Shown in pieces: positions 1-8,635 of a stretch of DNA of 64,000 nt; within the stretch, counting starts at the first letter, position 1; each line of letters opens with the position of its first letter. The stretch comes from Blastococcus_B deserti (lineage in GTDB: Bacteria; Actinomycetota; Actinomycetes; Mycobacteriales; Geodermatophilaceae). A program made the position numbers and the translations under genes. The stretch lies in contig NZ_JBHUHP010000015.1 in assembly GCF_042682525.1 (NCBI RefSeq), positions 62,001 to 126,000 on the forward strand, in the 5' to 3' direction. The notes below the pieces were generated by a model. The model worked only from the letters and a program-made list of their open reading frames with translations. It was not told where the DNA came from and made no database searches.

Positions 1-792
1 GACCGACGGGTCCAGGGCCGTGACGGTGGCCCGGGTCACCAGCTCGGCGCCGCCGCGGCGGGCGGCGGCGGCCATGGCTCCGGTCACCGCGCCCATGCCC
101 CCCACGGGGACCCGCCACCGGCCCGTGCCGTTGCCGATGAGGTGGTAGAGGAAGCAGCGCCCGGCCAGCCCGTCGTCGGCGTGCACGTCGGCGAAGGTGC
201 CGATCAGCCCGTCGGTCAGGGCGATGCCCCGGACGACGTCGTCGTCGAGGTGGTCGGCCACCACGTCGGCCAGCGGCCGTTCCCGGAGGTCGTGCCAGAG
301 CCCGGGGTCGCGCAACCGCCCGGCCAGCTCGCCGGGGGAGAGGAGCGGTTCGGTCAGCGTGGGGGCGAGGTCCTCCGCCAGCGTGCCGAGGCGGCCGTAG
401 AACCGCTGCCAGCCGGCGAACTCGCGGTCGGATCCGGTCAGCTGCCGGAAGGAGCTCGCCGTCGCCGGGCCCTCGTCCCGCTCCACCAGCAGCCCGGTGG
501 ACCGGCCGTCGCGGACGGTCGCGGTGTACGAGGCCACCGCGCGGTCGGTCAGCCGGACGTCGAGGCCGAGGTCGTCGACGATGCGGTCGGGGAGCAGGCT
601 GACCAGGTAGGAGTACGCCGACAGCCGGACGTCCACACCGTCGAAGACCTGCTGGCTGACCGCGGCCCCGCCCACCTGCGGGAGGCGCTCGAGCACGAGC
701 ACCGACCGTCCGGCCCGGGCGAGGTACGCGGCGGCCACGAGGCCGTTGTGCCCCCCGCCCACCACCACGACGTCGTAGCTGCTGCGCGTCAC
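1..792 (-). CDS. NAD(P)/FAD-dependent oxidoreductase, phytoene-desaturase-like (3' end cut by window)
   Basis: The gene starts with GTG at 792 and runs off the left edge, so only about the first 264 residues are present. Residues 7-40 form a clear FAD-binding Rossmann motif: GGGHNGLVAAAYLARAG followed by VLVLERLPQVGGAA, the dinucleotide-binding GxGxxG-like loop and the acidic end of strand two. This pattern is typical of the phytoene desaturase/amine oxidase superfamily of 'NAD(P)/FAD-dependent oxidoreductases'. The substrate cannot be read from this fragment; carotenoid or other polyprenyl/lipid substrates are possible by family. No neighbouring crt genes are visible. The small lipoprotein gene 838-1005 lies just upstream in the same direction. 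Confidence 0.85.
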   Translation of the reverse strand, partial: MTRSSYDVVVVGGGHNGLVAAAYLARAGRSVLVLERLPQVGGAAVSQQVFDGVDVRLSAYSYLVSLLPDRIVDDLGLDVRLTDRAVASYTATVRDGRSTGLLVERDEGPATASSFRQLTGSDREFAGWQRFYGRLGTLAEDLAPTLTEPLLSPGELAGRLRDPGLWHDLRERPLADVVADHLDDDVVRGIALTDGLIGTFADVHADDGLAGRCFLYHLIGNGTGRWRVPVGGMGAVTGAMAAAARRGGAELVTRATVTALDPSV

Positions 793-837
793 CGGCGGAC
801 GATAGCGCCCGCCGTGCCGCCCGGGCGTGCCGACCGG

Positions 838-1005
838 TCAGCCACCCGGCGTCCCGGTCTCCTCGCAGCTGGCGTCCTGCGGGTTGGTGGCCTCCTCGCC
901 CGCGGAGTCGCAGTTGGTCTCCCCCCGGTCGAGGTCGGTGTTGTCGCCGCAGGCCACCAGGGAGCCGGCGAGGGCGAGCACGAGCAGGGGCCGCTTCAGA
1001 TCCAT
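838..1005 (-). CDS. small lipoprotein, 55 aa
   Basis: ATG at 1005 opens a 55-residue ORF. It has a basic start (MDLKRP), a short hydrophobic stretch (LLVLALAGSLVA) and a lipobox LVAC at residues 17-20, so Cys20 should be lipidated and the protein anchored outside the membrane. The mature part is short and acidic, with two further cysteines (in TNCDSAG and DASCEE) that could pair. No enzymatic domain is visible. The FAD oxidoreductase gene follows 45 bases downstream. The family is not recognised; similar tiny lipoproteins are common in actinobacteria. Confidence 0.6.
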   Translation of the reverse strand: MDLKRPLLVLALAGSLVACGDNTDLDRGETNCDSAGEEATNPQDASCEETGTPGG

Positions 1006-1348
1006 GCCCCCGGTACTGACCGCGCGGCGTCGCTCGAAACGGTCCGCGGCCGGTCGGCGCGGCTGCCGCAGGCACCGGGCGACGGGGCCCGTGTGACGGA
1101 TGGGACGACCGGGACTCGGACGACCGACAGCACTGCCCGGTGAACTGGAAGGACAAACAAAAAAACATCTCTGTCATTGTCACGAGCCGGTAACTCCCCT
1201 TACGGTCTGTGTGTCCGCGTGGGCACTGAGTCACCGCCCGGCACCAGCTCTCCGGACGCCGTCGCGCCGGCCCAGCGTGGGCCCGAACGGTCGGACGACC
1301 CGGCGGACATACCGTGCACGAACCGATGGAACGGAGAGCCGCCGCGTC
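1006..1348. promoter_or_regulatory. intergenic region with candidate MtrA site (1179-1194)
   Basis: This 343-base gap separates the divergent lipoprotein and NlpC/P60 genes. An A-rich run lies at 1155-1166. Just after it, 1179-1194 reads GTCACGAGCCGGTAAC, that is GTCAC and GTAAC repeated directly 11 bases apart. Direct GTNAC repeats of this spacing match the known recognition pattern of MtrA, the actinobacterial response regulator that controls cell-wall hydrolase genes. No convincing c-di-AMP (ydaO) riboswitch was seen, although such elements often precede NlpC/P60 genes. The assignment rests on motif and context only. Confidence 0.5.
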
Positions 1349-2404
1349 ATGGCGACCCCCCTCAGCAGTGGCCCGCGCTCGATCCGCCGCCGGGCGCTCC
1401 TCCGCCGCGGCGCCCTCGCCCTCCTGGCCGTCGGCGCGAGCCTGTTCGTGGCGGCTCCGGCGCAGGCGAACCCGACGACGTCGGCGGAGGCCGCCGACCT
1501 CGTCGCCGCCCGTGGCCACCAGCTCGAGGTCATCACCGAGCAGTTCAACGAGGCCCGGGTGGCCCTCGCCGCGCAGCAGGAGGCCGCCCGCGCGGCGGCC
1601 GCGGCGACGGAGCAGGCCACGGCAGAGCTCGCCGCCGCGCAGCAGCAGGTCAAGGGCCTGGCGCGCACCGCCTACACCGGTGAGGGGCTCAGCTCCTTCC
1701 AGGCCCTGCTGACCAGTGACTCCGCCGACGCGTTCGTCGACCGCATGGCCACCCTGCAGCTCGTCGCCGGCCACCAGAGCGACATCATGGAGCGGGCCGC
1801 CTCGGCCGGCGTCGCCGCCGCTCAGGCGGAGGCCGCCGCCCAGCGGGCCGCTGCCGAGGCGCAGGCGCAGTACGACGCGGTCGCCGCCCAGCAGGCCGCC
1901 CTCCAGGCGGAGGTCGACGGCTACCGGGCCACGTTCGCCCGGCTGAGCGCTCAGGACCAACAGGCGGTGGTGGCCTCGCACGGCGGGGACGAGCGCGCCA
2001 GCCGCTCCGAGGACCGCGAGGCCGGGCCGGCCGCCGGTCCGGTCGTCGCCGACAGCCAGGCGGCGCAGATCGCCATCGACACCGCCATGGCCCAGCGAGG
2101 GAAGCCCTACGTCTGGGCGGCGGGCGGCCCCAACTCCTACGACTGCTCCGGCCTGACGGCGTACGCCTTCCGCGCCGCCGGCATCGACCTGCCGCACTCC
2201 AGCGCCATGCAGTCACGCATGGGCCAGCCGGTCTCCCGCGACCAGCTGCAGCCCGGTGACCTGGTGTTCTTCTACAACCCGGTGAGCCACGTCGGCATCT
2301 ACATCGGCAACGGGCAGATGGTGCACGCCCCCACGTCGGGGGACGTGGTCAAGGTGGCCCCCCTCATGAGCGGCTTCAGCGGCGCCCGGCGCATCGCCGC
2401 CTGA
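1349..2404 (+). CDS. secreted NlpC/P60 peptidoglycan endopeptidase
   Basis: ATG at 1349 follows a GGAGAG ribosome binding site at 1332-1337 and gives 351 residues. Residues 1-40 are a signal peptide with a twin-Arg-rich n-region and cleavage after APAQA. Residues 45-200 are an Ala/Gln/Glu-rich coiled coil, as in RipA-type hydrolases. The catalytic NlpC/P60 domain spans about 235-351, with Cys266 in DCSGL, His314 in SHVGIYIG and His326 in VHAPT. The family cleaves D-Glu-(m)DAP bonds in peptidoglycan stem peptides and acts at cell separation. A perfect hairpin lies 23 bases after the stop. Regulation by MtrA is suggested by the upstream site. Confidence 0.92.
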   Translation: MATPLSSGPRSIRRRALLRRGALALLAVGASLFVAAPAQANPTTSAEAADLVAARGHQLEVITEQFNEARVALAAQQEAARAAAAATEQATAELAAAQQQVKGLARTAYTGEGLSSFQALLTSDSADAFVDRMATLQLVAGHQSDIMERAASAGVAAAQAEAAAQRAAAEAQAQYDAVAAQQAALQAEVDGYRATFARLSAQDQQAVVASHGGDERASRSEDREAGPAAGPVVADSQAAQIAIDTAMAQRGKPYVWAAGGPNSYDCSGLTAYAFRAAGIDLPHSSAMQSRMGQPVSRDQLQPGDLVFFYNPVSHVGIYIGNGQMVHAPTSGDVVKVAPLMSGFSGARRIAA

Positions 2405-2426
2405 GCCGGCCCGCACACAGCGCACA

Positions 2427-2454
2427 CGGCCCCGGACGTCCGCGTCCGGGGCCG
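2427..2454 (+). terminator. hairpin terminator after NlpC/P60 gene
   Basis: CGGCCCCGGAC (2427-2437) pairs perfectly with GTCCGGGGCCG (2444-2454) around a six-base loop. The 11-bp GC stem has no U-tract, which is usual for high-GC actinobacteria. It lies 22 bases after the stop at 2404. Confidence 0.7.
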
Positions 2455-2565
2455 TATCGCGTCCCGGGGTGGCCACCGGGCATCCGAGCCTCGCCGCCGC
2501 CCTGGCCACCGTCGCGGTGCTGGGCTCCGTCCTGAGCGGCGCGCCGGGTCCGGACGCCGGTGCCG

Positions 2566-3111
2566 TCAGCGCGTCGTCGTCCGGCTGACCTGCTGCAGCA
2601 GGCCCCACACGAAGGCCGCCCGCACGCCTCCGGGGAGCCGGACCTCCCAGCGGGTGACCACCCCGGGGTCCACGCTCACCGCTCCCGGCAGGCCGACCAC
2701 GTCGTCCAGCACGTGTTCCCAGACGAGGAGGTCGTCCGTGGCCGCCGGCGGGACCGGGGAACCCGGCCTCCGGACGAGGTGCTCGTTCAGCACCGAGCCG
2801 CCTGGCCCGCTGAGCACCTCCCAGTACAGGTGCGGCCACAGCGGCAGCGGCCAGCGGCGGACCTGCACGTCCAGATCGCCGAAACGGCGGTCCTCGAGCT
2901 CCTCGGGTGGCCCGAGCACCGCCGTCCGGAGGTTCAGCCCGCGCGGGGCCCGGGGCGCGTGCTGCAGGGCCTGCCAGCGGGTGTGCGCGGCGTGGGCCTC
3001 GGCCCGCGTCGCCTCCAGCCGGGGCAGGGCGTCGGTCACGAGATCGGGGCGGACGTCGGCCATCCGGCGCAGCAGCACGAGGCAGAACTCCCGCCGGGCC
3101 AGCCCTCGCAC
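2566..3111 (-). CDS. hypothetical protein, about 181 aa
   Basis: The reading frame is Leu/Arg/Pro/Trp-rich with normal protein composition: LARREFCLVLLRRMADV near the start, then WPLPLWPHLYWEVLSG and LLVWEHVLDDVVGLPG. No catalytic motif, signal peptide or membrane helix stands out. The start is uncertain: GTG at 3111 is chosen because it keeps the helical LVLLRRMADV segment, while ATG at 3063 would give 165 residues. The gene is convergent with the NlpC/P60 gene and divergent from the DUF3817 gene. The family is not recognised. It could be a DNA- or RNA-associated conserved actinobacterial protein, but nothing in the sequence settles that. Confidence 0.6.
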   Translation of the reverse strand: MRGLARREFCLVLLRRMADVRPDLVTDALPRLEATRAEAHAAHTRWQALQHAPRAPRGLNLRTAVLGPPEELEDRRFGDLDVQVRRWPLPLWPHLYWEVLSGPGGSVLNEHLVRRPGSPVPPAATDDLLVWEHVLDDVVGLPGAVSVDPGVVTRWEVRLPGGVRAAFVWGLLQQVSRTTTR

Positions 3112-3212
3112 ACCCCCGACCCTGCCACGAACGTCACAGTGCTCCCCGGGGACGGCGGGCCACCGCCGGCCGTTGTCGTCGGCGGAAGCCGCCACCGACC
3201 CGAGGACGCCCG

Positions 3213-3536
3213 TTGAGCCCCCGTACCGTCGCCACCACGTTCCGCATCGTCGCCGTCGCCGAGGCGCTGTCCTGGATCGGCCTGCTGATCGGCATGTACG
3301 TCAAGTACGTCCCGGAGACGACGGAGCTGGGCGTGCAGGTCTTCGGCCCGATCCACGGCGGCATCTTCCTGGCCTACGTCCTCGTCGCCGTGGTGGCCGC
3401 CCGCGTGCTCCGCTGGTCGAGCGGGACGACCCTGCTCGCGCTCGTGGCCTCGGTCCCACCCCTGGCCACCATCTGGTTCGAGCGGTGGGCGACCCGGCGC
3501 GGCCGGCTGCCGCAGGGCGAGGCCGTCGCCGCCTGA
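3213..3536 (+). CDS. DUF3817 integral membrane protein
   Basis: The start is TTG at 3213, supported by GAGGA at 3202-3206 six bases upstream. The 107 residues hold three hydrophobic helices: FRIVAVAEALSWIGLLIGMYV, then GGIFLAYVLVAVVAARVL, then TLLALVASVPPLATIWFERW. Conserved family features are the AEALSW segment, the central GPIHGGIF and the terminal FERWA. DUF3817 proteins are small inner-membrane proteins of unknown function, widespread in actinobacteria. The CubicO-like hydrolase starts 39 bases later on the same strand, so the two may share a transcript. Confidence 0.85.
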   Translation: MSPRTVATTFRIVAVAEALSWIGLLIGMYVKYVPETTELGVQVFGPIHGGIFLAYVLVAVVAARVLRWSSGTTLLALVASVPPLATIWFERWATRRGRLPQGEAVAA

Positions 3537-3574
3537 TCTGGGGCCGGCGGCCGCGGCTCGCTACGGTCGCCGTC

Positions 3575-4897
3575 ATGCCCGAACCCGTGCTGCCGCCGAC
3601 CGCCCGCCTCCTCCTGGCGCGCACCGCCCGCGCGCAGCGGGACGGGCGGGCCCCCAGCCTCGTCGCCGGGGTCGTCCGTGCCGGCGGACTGGCCTGGTCG
3701 GTCGGTCGCGGCGACGTGCCCGAGCCGCACACCGACGTCCAGTACCGGCTCGGGTCGATCAGCAAGACGGTCACCGCCGTCGCGGTGATGCGGCTGCGGG
3801 ACGAGGGCCGGCTGGGTCTCGACGACCCGCTGGACCGGCACCTGCCCGGCACGCCCCTCGGCGACCGGACCGTGGGGCAGGCGCTCTCGCACCTCGCCGG
3901 CGCCTCGGCGGAGAGCCCCGGCGGGTGGTGGGAGCGGACGCCGGGCGGCTCGCTGGCCGATCTGGGCCTGCGGGCCGACGACGTGGTCCTCGGTGCGGCC
4001 CGCCGCTTCCACTACTCCAACCTGGGCTTCGGCCTGCTCGGCGAACTGGTGGCCCGGCTGCGCGGCGCCTCGTGGGAGGACGTCGTCACGAGCGAGGTGC
4101 TGAGGCCCCTCGGCATGGCCCGGACGACGCCGCGTCCGGCCGGCCCGGCCGCCGCCGGCACGGCGGTGCACCCGTGGGCCGACGTCGTCCTGCCCGAGCC
4201 CGAGCACCACGCCGGCGTGATGGCCGCCGCGGGGCAGCTGTGGGCGTCGCTGGAGGACCTCGCCCGGTTCGCGGCGTTCCTCCTCGGCGACACCGGCGAC
4301 GTCCTGGACCCGGGCACCCTCGAGGAGATGACCGTCCCGGCCGGCGTGGACTCCTCGGCGCCGGGCTGGTCGGCGTACGGCCTCGGGCTGCAGGTGGTGC
4401 GGGTGGACGGCCGGACGCTGGTCGGGCACGGCGGATCCATGCCCGGGTTCCTCGCCGGGGTCTTCGTCGACCGGGAGGAGCAGATCGGCGCCGTCTCGCT
4501 GGCCAACACGACGTCCGGACTCGACGCCGTGGTGTTCGGGTTGCTGACCGACCTGAGGACGGCCGAGCCGCGCGTCGTCGAGCCGTGGCGGCCCTCGCCG
4601 TCACCAGTGCCGCTGGACGTGCTCGGGCTCTGGTTCTGGGGCCCGTCCCCGTACGTCCTGCGGGCGGTGGAGGGCGCGCTGCTGCATCTGGGCCCGCTGC
4701 CGGGCCGGACCGGACGGGCCAGCCGGTTCTCCGCCTGCGCGGACGGCACGTGGATCGGGCTGGACGGCTACTACGCCGGGGAGACGCTGCGGATCGCCGA
4801 GGACCACCTGGACCTGGGCACGTTCGTCTTCACCCGCACCCCGTACGACCCCGAGGCGCCGGTGCCCGGCGGGGTCGACGAGCAGGGCTGGCGCTGA
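3575..4897 (+). CDS. serine hydrolase of the beta-lactamase/CubicO family
   Basis: ATG at 3575 gives 440 residues. The three signatures of the class C beta-lactamase/penicillin-binding fold are present: SxxK as S61-I-S-K64 in GSISKTVTAVAV, YxN as Y147-S-N149 in FHYSNLGFGLLGE, and HGG at 285-287. Ser61 is the expected nucleophile and Lys64/Tyr147 the general bases. Residues from about 340 on form an extra C-terminal domain with WFWGPSPYVLR and a lipocalin-like strand pattern. No signal peptide is seen, so it is probably cytoplasmic. The family contains esterases, DD-peptidases and amidases; the substrate cannot be predicted from sequence. Confidence 0.88.
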   Translation: MPEPVLPPTARLLLARTARAQRDGRAPSLVAGVVRAGGLAWSVGRGDVPEPHTDVQYRLGSISKTVTAVAVMRLRDEGRLGLDDPLDRHLPGTPLGDRTVGQALSHLAGASAESPGGWWERTPGGSLADLGLRADDVVLGAARRFHYSNLGFGLLGELVARLRGASWEDVVTSEVLRPLGMARTTPRPAGPAAAGTAVHPWADVVLPEPEHHAGVMAAAGQLWASLEDLARFAAFLLGDTGDVLDPGTLEEMTVPAGVDSSAPGWSAYGLGLQVVRVDGRTLVGHGGSMPGFLAGVFVDREEQIGAVSLANTTSGLDAVVFGLLTDLRTAEPRVVEPWRPSPSPVPLDVLGLWFWGPSPYVLRAVEGALLHLGPLPGRTGRASRFSACADGTWIGLDGYYAGETLRIAEDHLDLGTFVFTRTPYDPEAPVPGGVDEQGWR

Positions 4898-4914
4898 GCG
4901 CAGCCTGCGGGACG

Positions 4915-5694
4915 TCAGGGGAAGGTCAGGGACGCGAGCTCCTCCCCCGACCGGGACACCGCCAATCGGAACGTCTCGTTGCACGGAAGCTCGTCGAGAG
5001 ATCCGGCGGCCGTTGCCGTTCCCGACCGGTCGGCGCGACTGCCTGCCTGGAAGACGACCACCTCGGGGCAGGACGCGCTGGCCTCCCCGACGACGCGCGT
5101 GCTGACCAGGTCACCGGGTTTCAGGCCGCCCACCGTGACGTCGGTACTGAGGACCCGGGCATCTCCGGATCCGGACAGCCGGAGGCTCAGCGCGGGAACC
5201 GGGCCGTCCGGCGCCTGCACCAGTGCGGCGCCGGTGGCGACCCCGGCAAGGAGCAGGGCCCCGAGGAGTAGCCAGCTGGCGGCGACGGCGTACCTGGCCC
5301 GCGCCAGTTGCCTCTCGTACCAGGCGGCGACCTCCACGAGATCCGTGACGTTGACCCGCTCGAGGCGTAGAGCGAGGTACAGGGCGCCGGAGACGACGGA
5401 GAGGAACGCTGTCAGGAGCGCGAGCAGCGCCAGTGTCCGGGAGATGTCGTCGGTCAGAAGGGTCGGGACGGAGACGAGGCCGAGGCCGGTCAGCACGACC
5501 CCGACGAGAGCCACCGTGCCGACAGTGGCCCGGGCGTTGCTCGTGATCCGCTCCAGGGCTCGGGACGCGCCCAGGTCCGCGGCGACTGCCATCAGTCGCC
5601 GGTCCTCGGGCGTGGGCTCCTGGCCCTCTCCCACCGGGCCCGTGGCGGTCATCGAGGCGTCAGGGGTGCAGCGTGCCGGGGAATACGACGTCAT
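4915..5694 (-). CDS. hypothetical three-helix membrane protein (last gene of protease/TPR operon)
   Basis: 259 residues. ATG at 5694 is preferred because AAGGA sits 8 bases upstream; it makes the gene overlap the 75-aa gene by 35 bases. A start at 5652 would avoid the overlap but lacks a ribosome binding site. Hydrophobic helices lie at about 57-79, 86-109 and 135-158. The C-terminal hundred residues form a soluble domain that starts VPALSLRLSGSG, with two cysteines (SASCPEV and ELPCNET) that could form a disulfide, consistent with an outward-facing domain. No known family was recognised. Its position at the end of a translationally coupled operon suggests it anchors or reports for the upstream proteins. 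Confidence 0.7.
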   Translation of the reverse strand: MTSYSPARCTPDASMTATGPVGEGQEPTPEDRRLMAVAADLGASRALERITSNARATVGTVALVGVVLTGLGLVSVPTLLTDDISRTLALLALLTAFLSVVSGALYLALRLERVNVTDLVEVAAWYERQLARARYAVAASWLLLGALLLAGVATGAALVQAPDGPVPALSLRLSGSGDARVLSTDVTVGGLKPGDLVSTRVVGEASASCPEVVVFQAGSRADRSGTATAAGSLDELPCNETFRLAVSRSGEELASLTFP

Positions 5695-5887
5695 GGCCGT
5701 CGTCCTTCCCGGCTTCTCCGGGGCAGTGCACGATCACCCGAAAGGACCGCGGGGCCGACCGGCCACCTCTGCGGAAGCCCGCGTTGGGCACCTTGACGGG
5801 AGCGGCCTCCACGGTGGCGATTACCTCCTGTGTGAGGACCCGGTCATGCCGGCGACACGTGTAGACCGCCGGAACGTACTCGGCCAT
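5660..5887 (-). CDS. 75-aa Cys/His-containing small protein
   Basis: ATG at 5887 has GGAGGGG about six bases upstream. The gene overlaps both neighbours: its start lies 44 bases inside the end of the TPR gene and its last 35 bases overlap the membrane-protein gene. The protein has Cys11 and His14 (YTCRRHD) and, after a basic Gly/Arg stretch, His54-Cys55 and His65 (IVHCPGE and DDGHDVV). That pattern could bind one zinc ion, but it is not a canonical ribbon. No family was recognised. Ribosome binding site, overlap and operon position support it being translated. Confidence 0.6.
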   Translation of the reverse strand: MAEYVPAVYTCRRHDRVLTQEVIATVEAAPVKVPNAGFRRGGRSAPRSFRVIVHCPGEAGKDDGHDVVFPGTLHP

Positions 5888-8633
5888 GACCCCTCCGAAG
5901 GCTCGACAGGATCTCGCGCGCGGTGGCGACCTCCGGTGCATCGCGCAACGGTTGCAGGGCCAGCGCCTCGAGGTCTCGTGTCACCTCGCGGAGCACACCA
6001 CGCCGCCTGCCCTTGTGGCGGATGAGCGTGAGCTTGGCCGCGGCCTGCTCGAACTCCTCCATGCCGACTTCCCGCTGCCCAGCGCACAGCAGAGTCATGG
6101 CGAGGTCGAACGACGTCGCGAATAGGGTCGTGTCCAGGGACAGCGCCGAGAGCATCGAATCGACGGCGTCCTCGTACCGCCTCAGACGCATCAAGCACCA
6201 GCCTCGGCACGCCAGGTCGCCGGGGTCCGGCGCCTGCTCGTCCGCGATCATCTTCACCGCCGACTCGAATGTCCGCTGCGCCTCCTCCGTTTGACCGAGG
6301 ATCGTGAACGCCTCCCCCAGTCCGGCCAGCGCGGCGGGTTCCCGATCCCCGCGGCGGAGCGCCTCGTCGAAGTACGTTGCTGCGTCGTGCGCCGCCTTGG
6401 ACGCCGGATGGAGGGCGTCGTCCTCGTGGAGGGCCAGCCAGCCGGCGATGACCCAGCACCACTCCATGTCCGGTTGCGACTCGAGGGCCCGGTGCACTTC
6501 TTGTCGGGCCTCGGCCAGCTCGTCGATGTCGGCGAGGACGGCGGCGCGCACGCCACGCGCCCAGGCGTAGTCAGGGTCGTGGTGCAGTGCCTCCGTCACC
6601 GACCGGAGAGCCTCGTCGTACAGGTCGAGGGCATACTCGGATGCGGCCTTGCTCGCCAGGATCCATGCGTTGCCCGGGTCACCGGTGGCGGCACGTTCCA
6701 GGTGGTCGACGGCCTCCCGATAACGGCCTTGCGTCCGGAGCATCTCGCCGAGCTCCGCCCGCGCCCAGTCGAGATCAGGATCGAGGGCGAGGGCCCGTTC
6801 GAACTCTGTCGCGGCCGTCGCCCGCTCGCCCATGGCGTCGAGGACCATCGCCCGGCTGGCGACCAGGCCGGCGTGGTCACCGGCTGTCGCCAGGCCGCGG
6901 TCTGCCTGCTCGAGGGCCCCGGGCAGGTCCCCCGCCTTGCGCAGTAGGTCCGTGAGGAGCTGTAGGGCGGATGCGTCATGGGGGGTGAGCTCGAGCGCCT
7001 GCTTCAACAGCGAGATGGCCTCCGTCCGGTCGACCCCGGACGCTCGGGCGAGGGCGACCAGGCTGGCGCCCAGTGCCTCCCGAACCTGCTGGTCGCGCAC
7101 GCCGTGGTCCCAGGCGGTCCGCAGGTCCTTCGCGGCGCCGCCCTCGTCGCCCGTGCGGTGGCGGGCCAGTCCGCGTAGCCGGTGAGCGGCTCCGTCGTCG
7201 GACCGGGTCCTGACGGCGACGTCGGCTGCCTGAAGCGCCTCTTGCAGTTGCCCTGCCTCGAGCAAAGACTCGCCGAGCGGCAGGACCAGGTGGTCGGACG
7301 GCACGCCCCGCTCGATCGCAGCCCGTGCGTGCGCGGCCGCCTCCATGAACCGGCCGAGCCGCGAGAGCAGACGCACCTCGGTGGCCAGGAGCAGTGGTTC
7401 GTCCGGACGGTCGGTGAGCGCGCGGATGACTACGTCCAGCGCCTCGGCCGGCTGTCCGTGACCGGCCAGAGCCTCCGCGAGCTGTACCGCAGGCACAATC
7501 GCGTCGGGCGCGGACGCAGCGAGGTCACGGAGAGTCTGAACGGCGGTCTCCACGTCCTCTCCGCGCTCAAGGAGGAGTTCTGCCCGCAGTCCCCGCCACA
7601 CGCGATCGGTGGGATCCACCTTGTCGAGGGCCCGGTCCACGGCGGCCAGGGCGCCGGCCGGGTCGCCGATCCGGCGCAGTAGCCGGATCCGCGTGTCGTG
7701 CAACCAGGGGTCGTCGCGAAAACGGGTGAGGGCCTGCTCGATCGTGTTCAGGGCCTCGTCGTCGTGGCCGGTGTCGGCCAGCACAAGGGCGGTCACCGCA
7801 TGGGCGCCCGCGAGTTCCGGGCTGTCCCGCCTGACGCGCTCGAGGGCCGCTAGCGCCGCCTGCACGTTCCCCGTCGCCAGGAGCGCCTGGCAGCGCCCCA
7901 GGGCGGCGAGCGGATGGGCGGGCGCCAGTCCGGCCGCACGTTCGAAGTGCTCCAACGCCATGGTGTAGGAGCCTGTCTCCGCGCGCAGCGCGCCGGCGGA
8001 TACGTGAGCTTCGGCGGCTGCCTCCCGGTCACCCGAGGCCTCGCACGCGGCGGCCAGGTCCATGGCCAGCTCCGCGTCTGCGGGATACCGCTCGTGAACG
8101 GCGCGCAGCAGACGGACGGCCGCACCGACGGCGTCGTCGGCGAGGAGCTGCCCGGATGCCGTCCGGACGAGATCCGCGTCAACGTCCTCCCCGGCCTCGA
8201 CGGCACGGATGAACGGGTCCACCGCGTCCGCCACCCGGCCCGATGTGGCCAGGACCATGGCGTAGTCAGCCAGTGACGGCGGGCGAAGCTCCCTACCTTC
8301 ACCGAGGAGTGCCCGATATTCCATGACGCTCTCCTCGATGTACCGCGGGCCGTCGGCGCGGCCGTACCGGTGCGCGGCCAGTGCGAGGACGGCGCGACCG
8401 TCGGCGCGGATGACCTCCAGACGGCCGGCACCCGCAACCCCGCCCGTCCCAGGGGGCATCCGGTCCTGGAGATGCCGCAGGAGTCGCCTGGCCGCCCCCT
8501 CCGCCTCCCGGAAGTGGTGTCTCCTGAGACGGACCCGTGCGGTCTGCAGTTCGGCGAGGAGCTTGGTCGGTGGGTCGGTGACGAAGTCCCAGCGGAACGA
8601 GGTTGCGCCGGCTGTCAGCACGGTGCTCGACAT
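5844..8633 (-). CDS. large tetratricopeptide-repeat protein
   Basis: 929 residues from ATG at 8633, two bases downstream of the pseudo-protease stop. From about residue 110 to 850 the protein is a near-continuous array of 34-residue TPR units. Recognisable ones include A-L-E-H-F-E-R-A-A-G-L-A-P near 210, A-T-E-F-E-R-A-L-A-L-D-P-D near 600 and A-V-D-H-L-E-R-A-A-T-G-D-P near 640. The first hundred residues are helical without clear TPR spacing, and the last 80 are basic and helical (RHKGRRRGVLREVTRDLEAL). There is no signal peptide or membrane helix, so it is cytoplasmic. TPR arrays act as peptide-binding scaffolds; here the partners are most likely the co-translated protease pair. Confidence 0.85.
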   Translation of the reverse strand: MSSTVLTAGATSFRWDFVTDPPTKLLAELQTARVRLRRHHFREAEGAARRLLRHLQDRMPPGTGGVAGAGRLEVIRADGRAVLALAAHRYGRADGPRYIEESVMEYRALLGEGRELRPPSLADYAMVLATSGRVADAVDPFIRAVEAGEDVDADLVRTASGQLLADDAVGAAVRLLRAVHERYPADAELAMDLAAACEASGDREAAAEAHVSAGALRAETGSYTMALEHFERAAGLAPAHPLAALGRCQALLATGNVQAALAALERVRRDSPELAGAHAVTALVLADTGHDDEALNTIEQALTRFRDDPWLHDTRIRLLRRIGDPAGALAAVDRALDKVDPTDRVWRGLRAELLLERGEDVETAVQTLRDLAASAPDAIVPAVQLAEALAGHGQPAEALDVVIRALTDRPDEPLLLATEVRLLSRLGRFMEAAAHARAAIERGVPSDHLVLPLGESLLEAGQLQEALQAADVAVRTRSDDGAAHRLRGLARHRTGDEGGAAKDLRTAWDHGVRDQQVREALGASLVALARASGVDRTEAISLLKQALELTPHDASALQLLTDLLRKAGDLPGALEQADRGLATAGDHAGLVASRAMVLDAMGERATAATEFERALALDPDLDWARAELGEMLRTQGRYREAVDHLERAATGDPGNAWILASKAASEYALDLYDEALRSVTEALHHDPDYAWARGVRAAVLADIDELAEARQEVHRALESQPDMEWCWVIAGWLALHEDDALHPASKAAHDAATYFDEALRRGDREPAALAGLGEAFTILGQTEEAQRTFESAVKMIADEQAPDPGDLACRGWCLMRLRRYEDAVDSMLSALSLDTTLFATSFDLAMTLLCAGQREVGMEEFEQAAAKLTLIRHKGRRRGVLREVTRDLEALALQPLRDAPEVATAREILSSLRRGHGRVRSGGLHVSPA

Positions 8634-8635
8634 GG

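Noticed and set aside
1150..1340. Possible c-di-AMP (ydaO-type) riboswitch before the NlpC/P60 gene
   Set aside because: Such elements often precede these genes in actinobacteria, but the conserved core could not be found; the MtrA-like repeat explains the region better.
2469..2588. 39-codon plus-strand ORF (VATGHPSLAAALATVAVLG...) after the NlpC/P60 terminator
   Set aside because: It overlaps the 3' end of the better supported minus-strand hypothetical gene and has no ribosome binding site.
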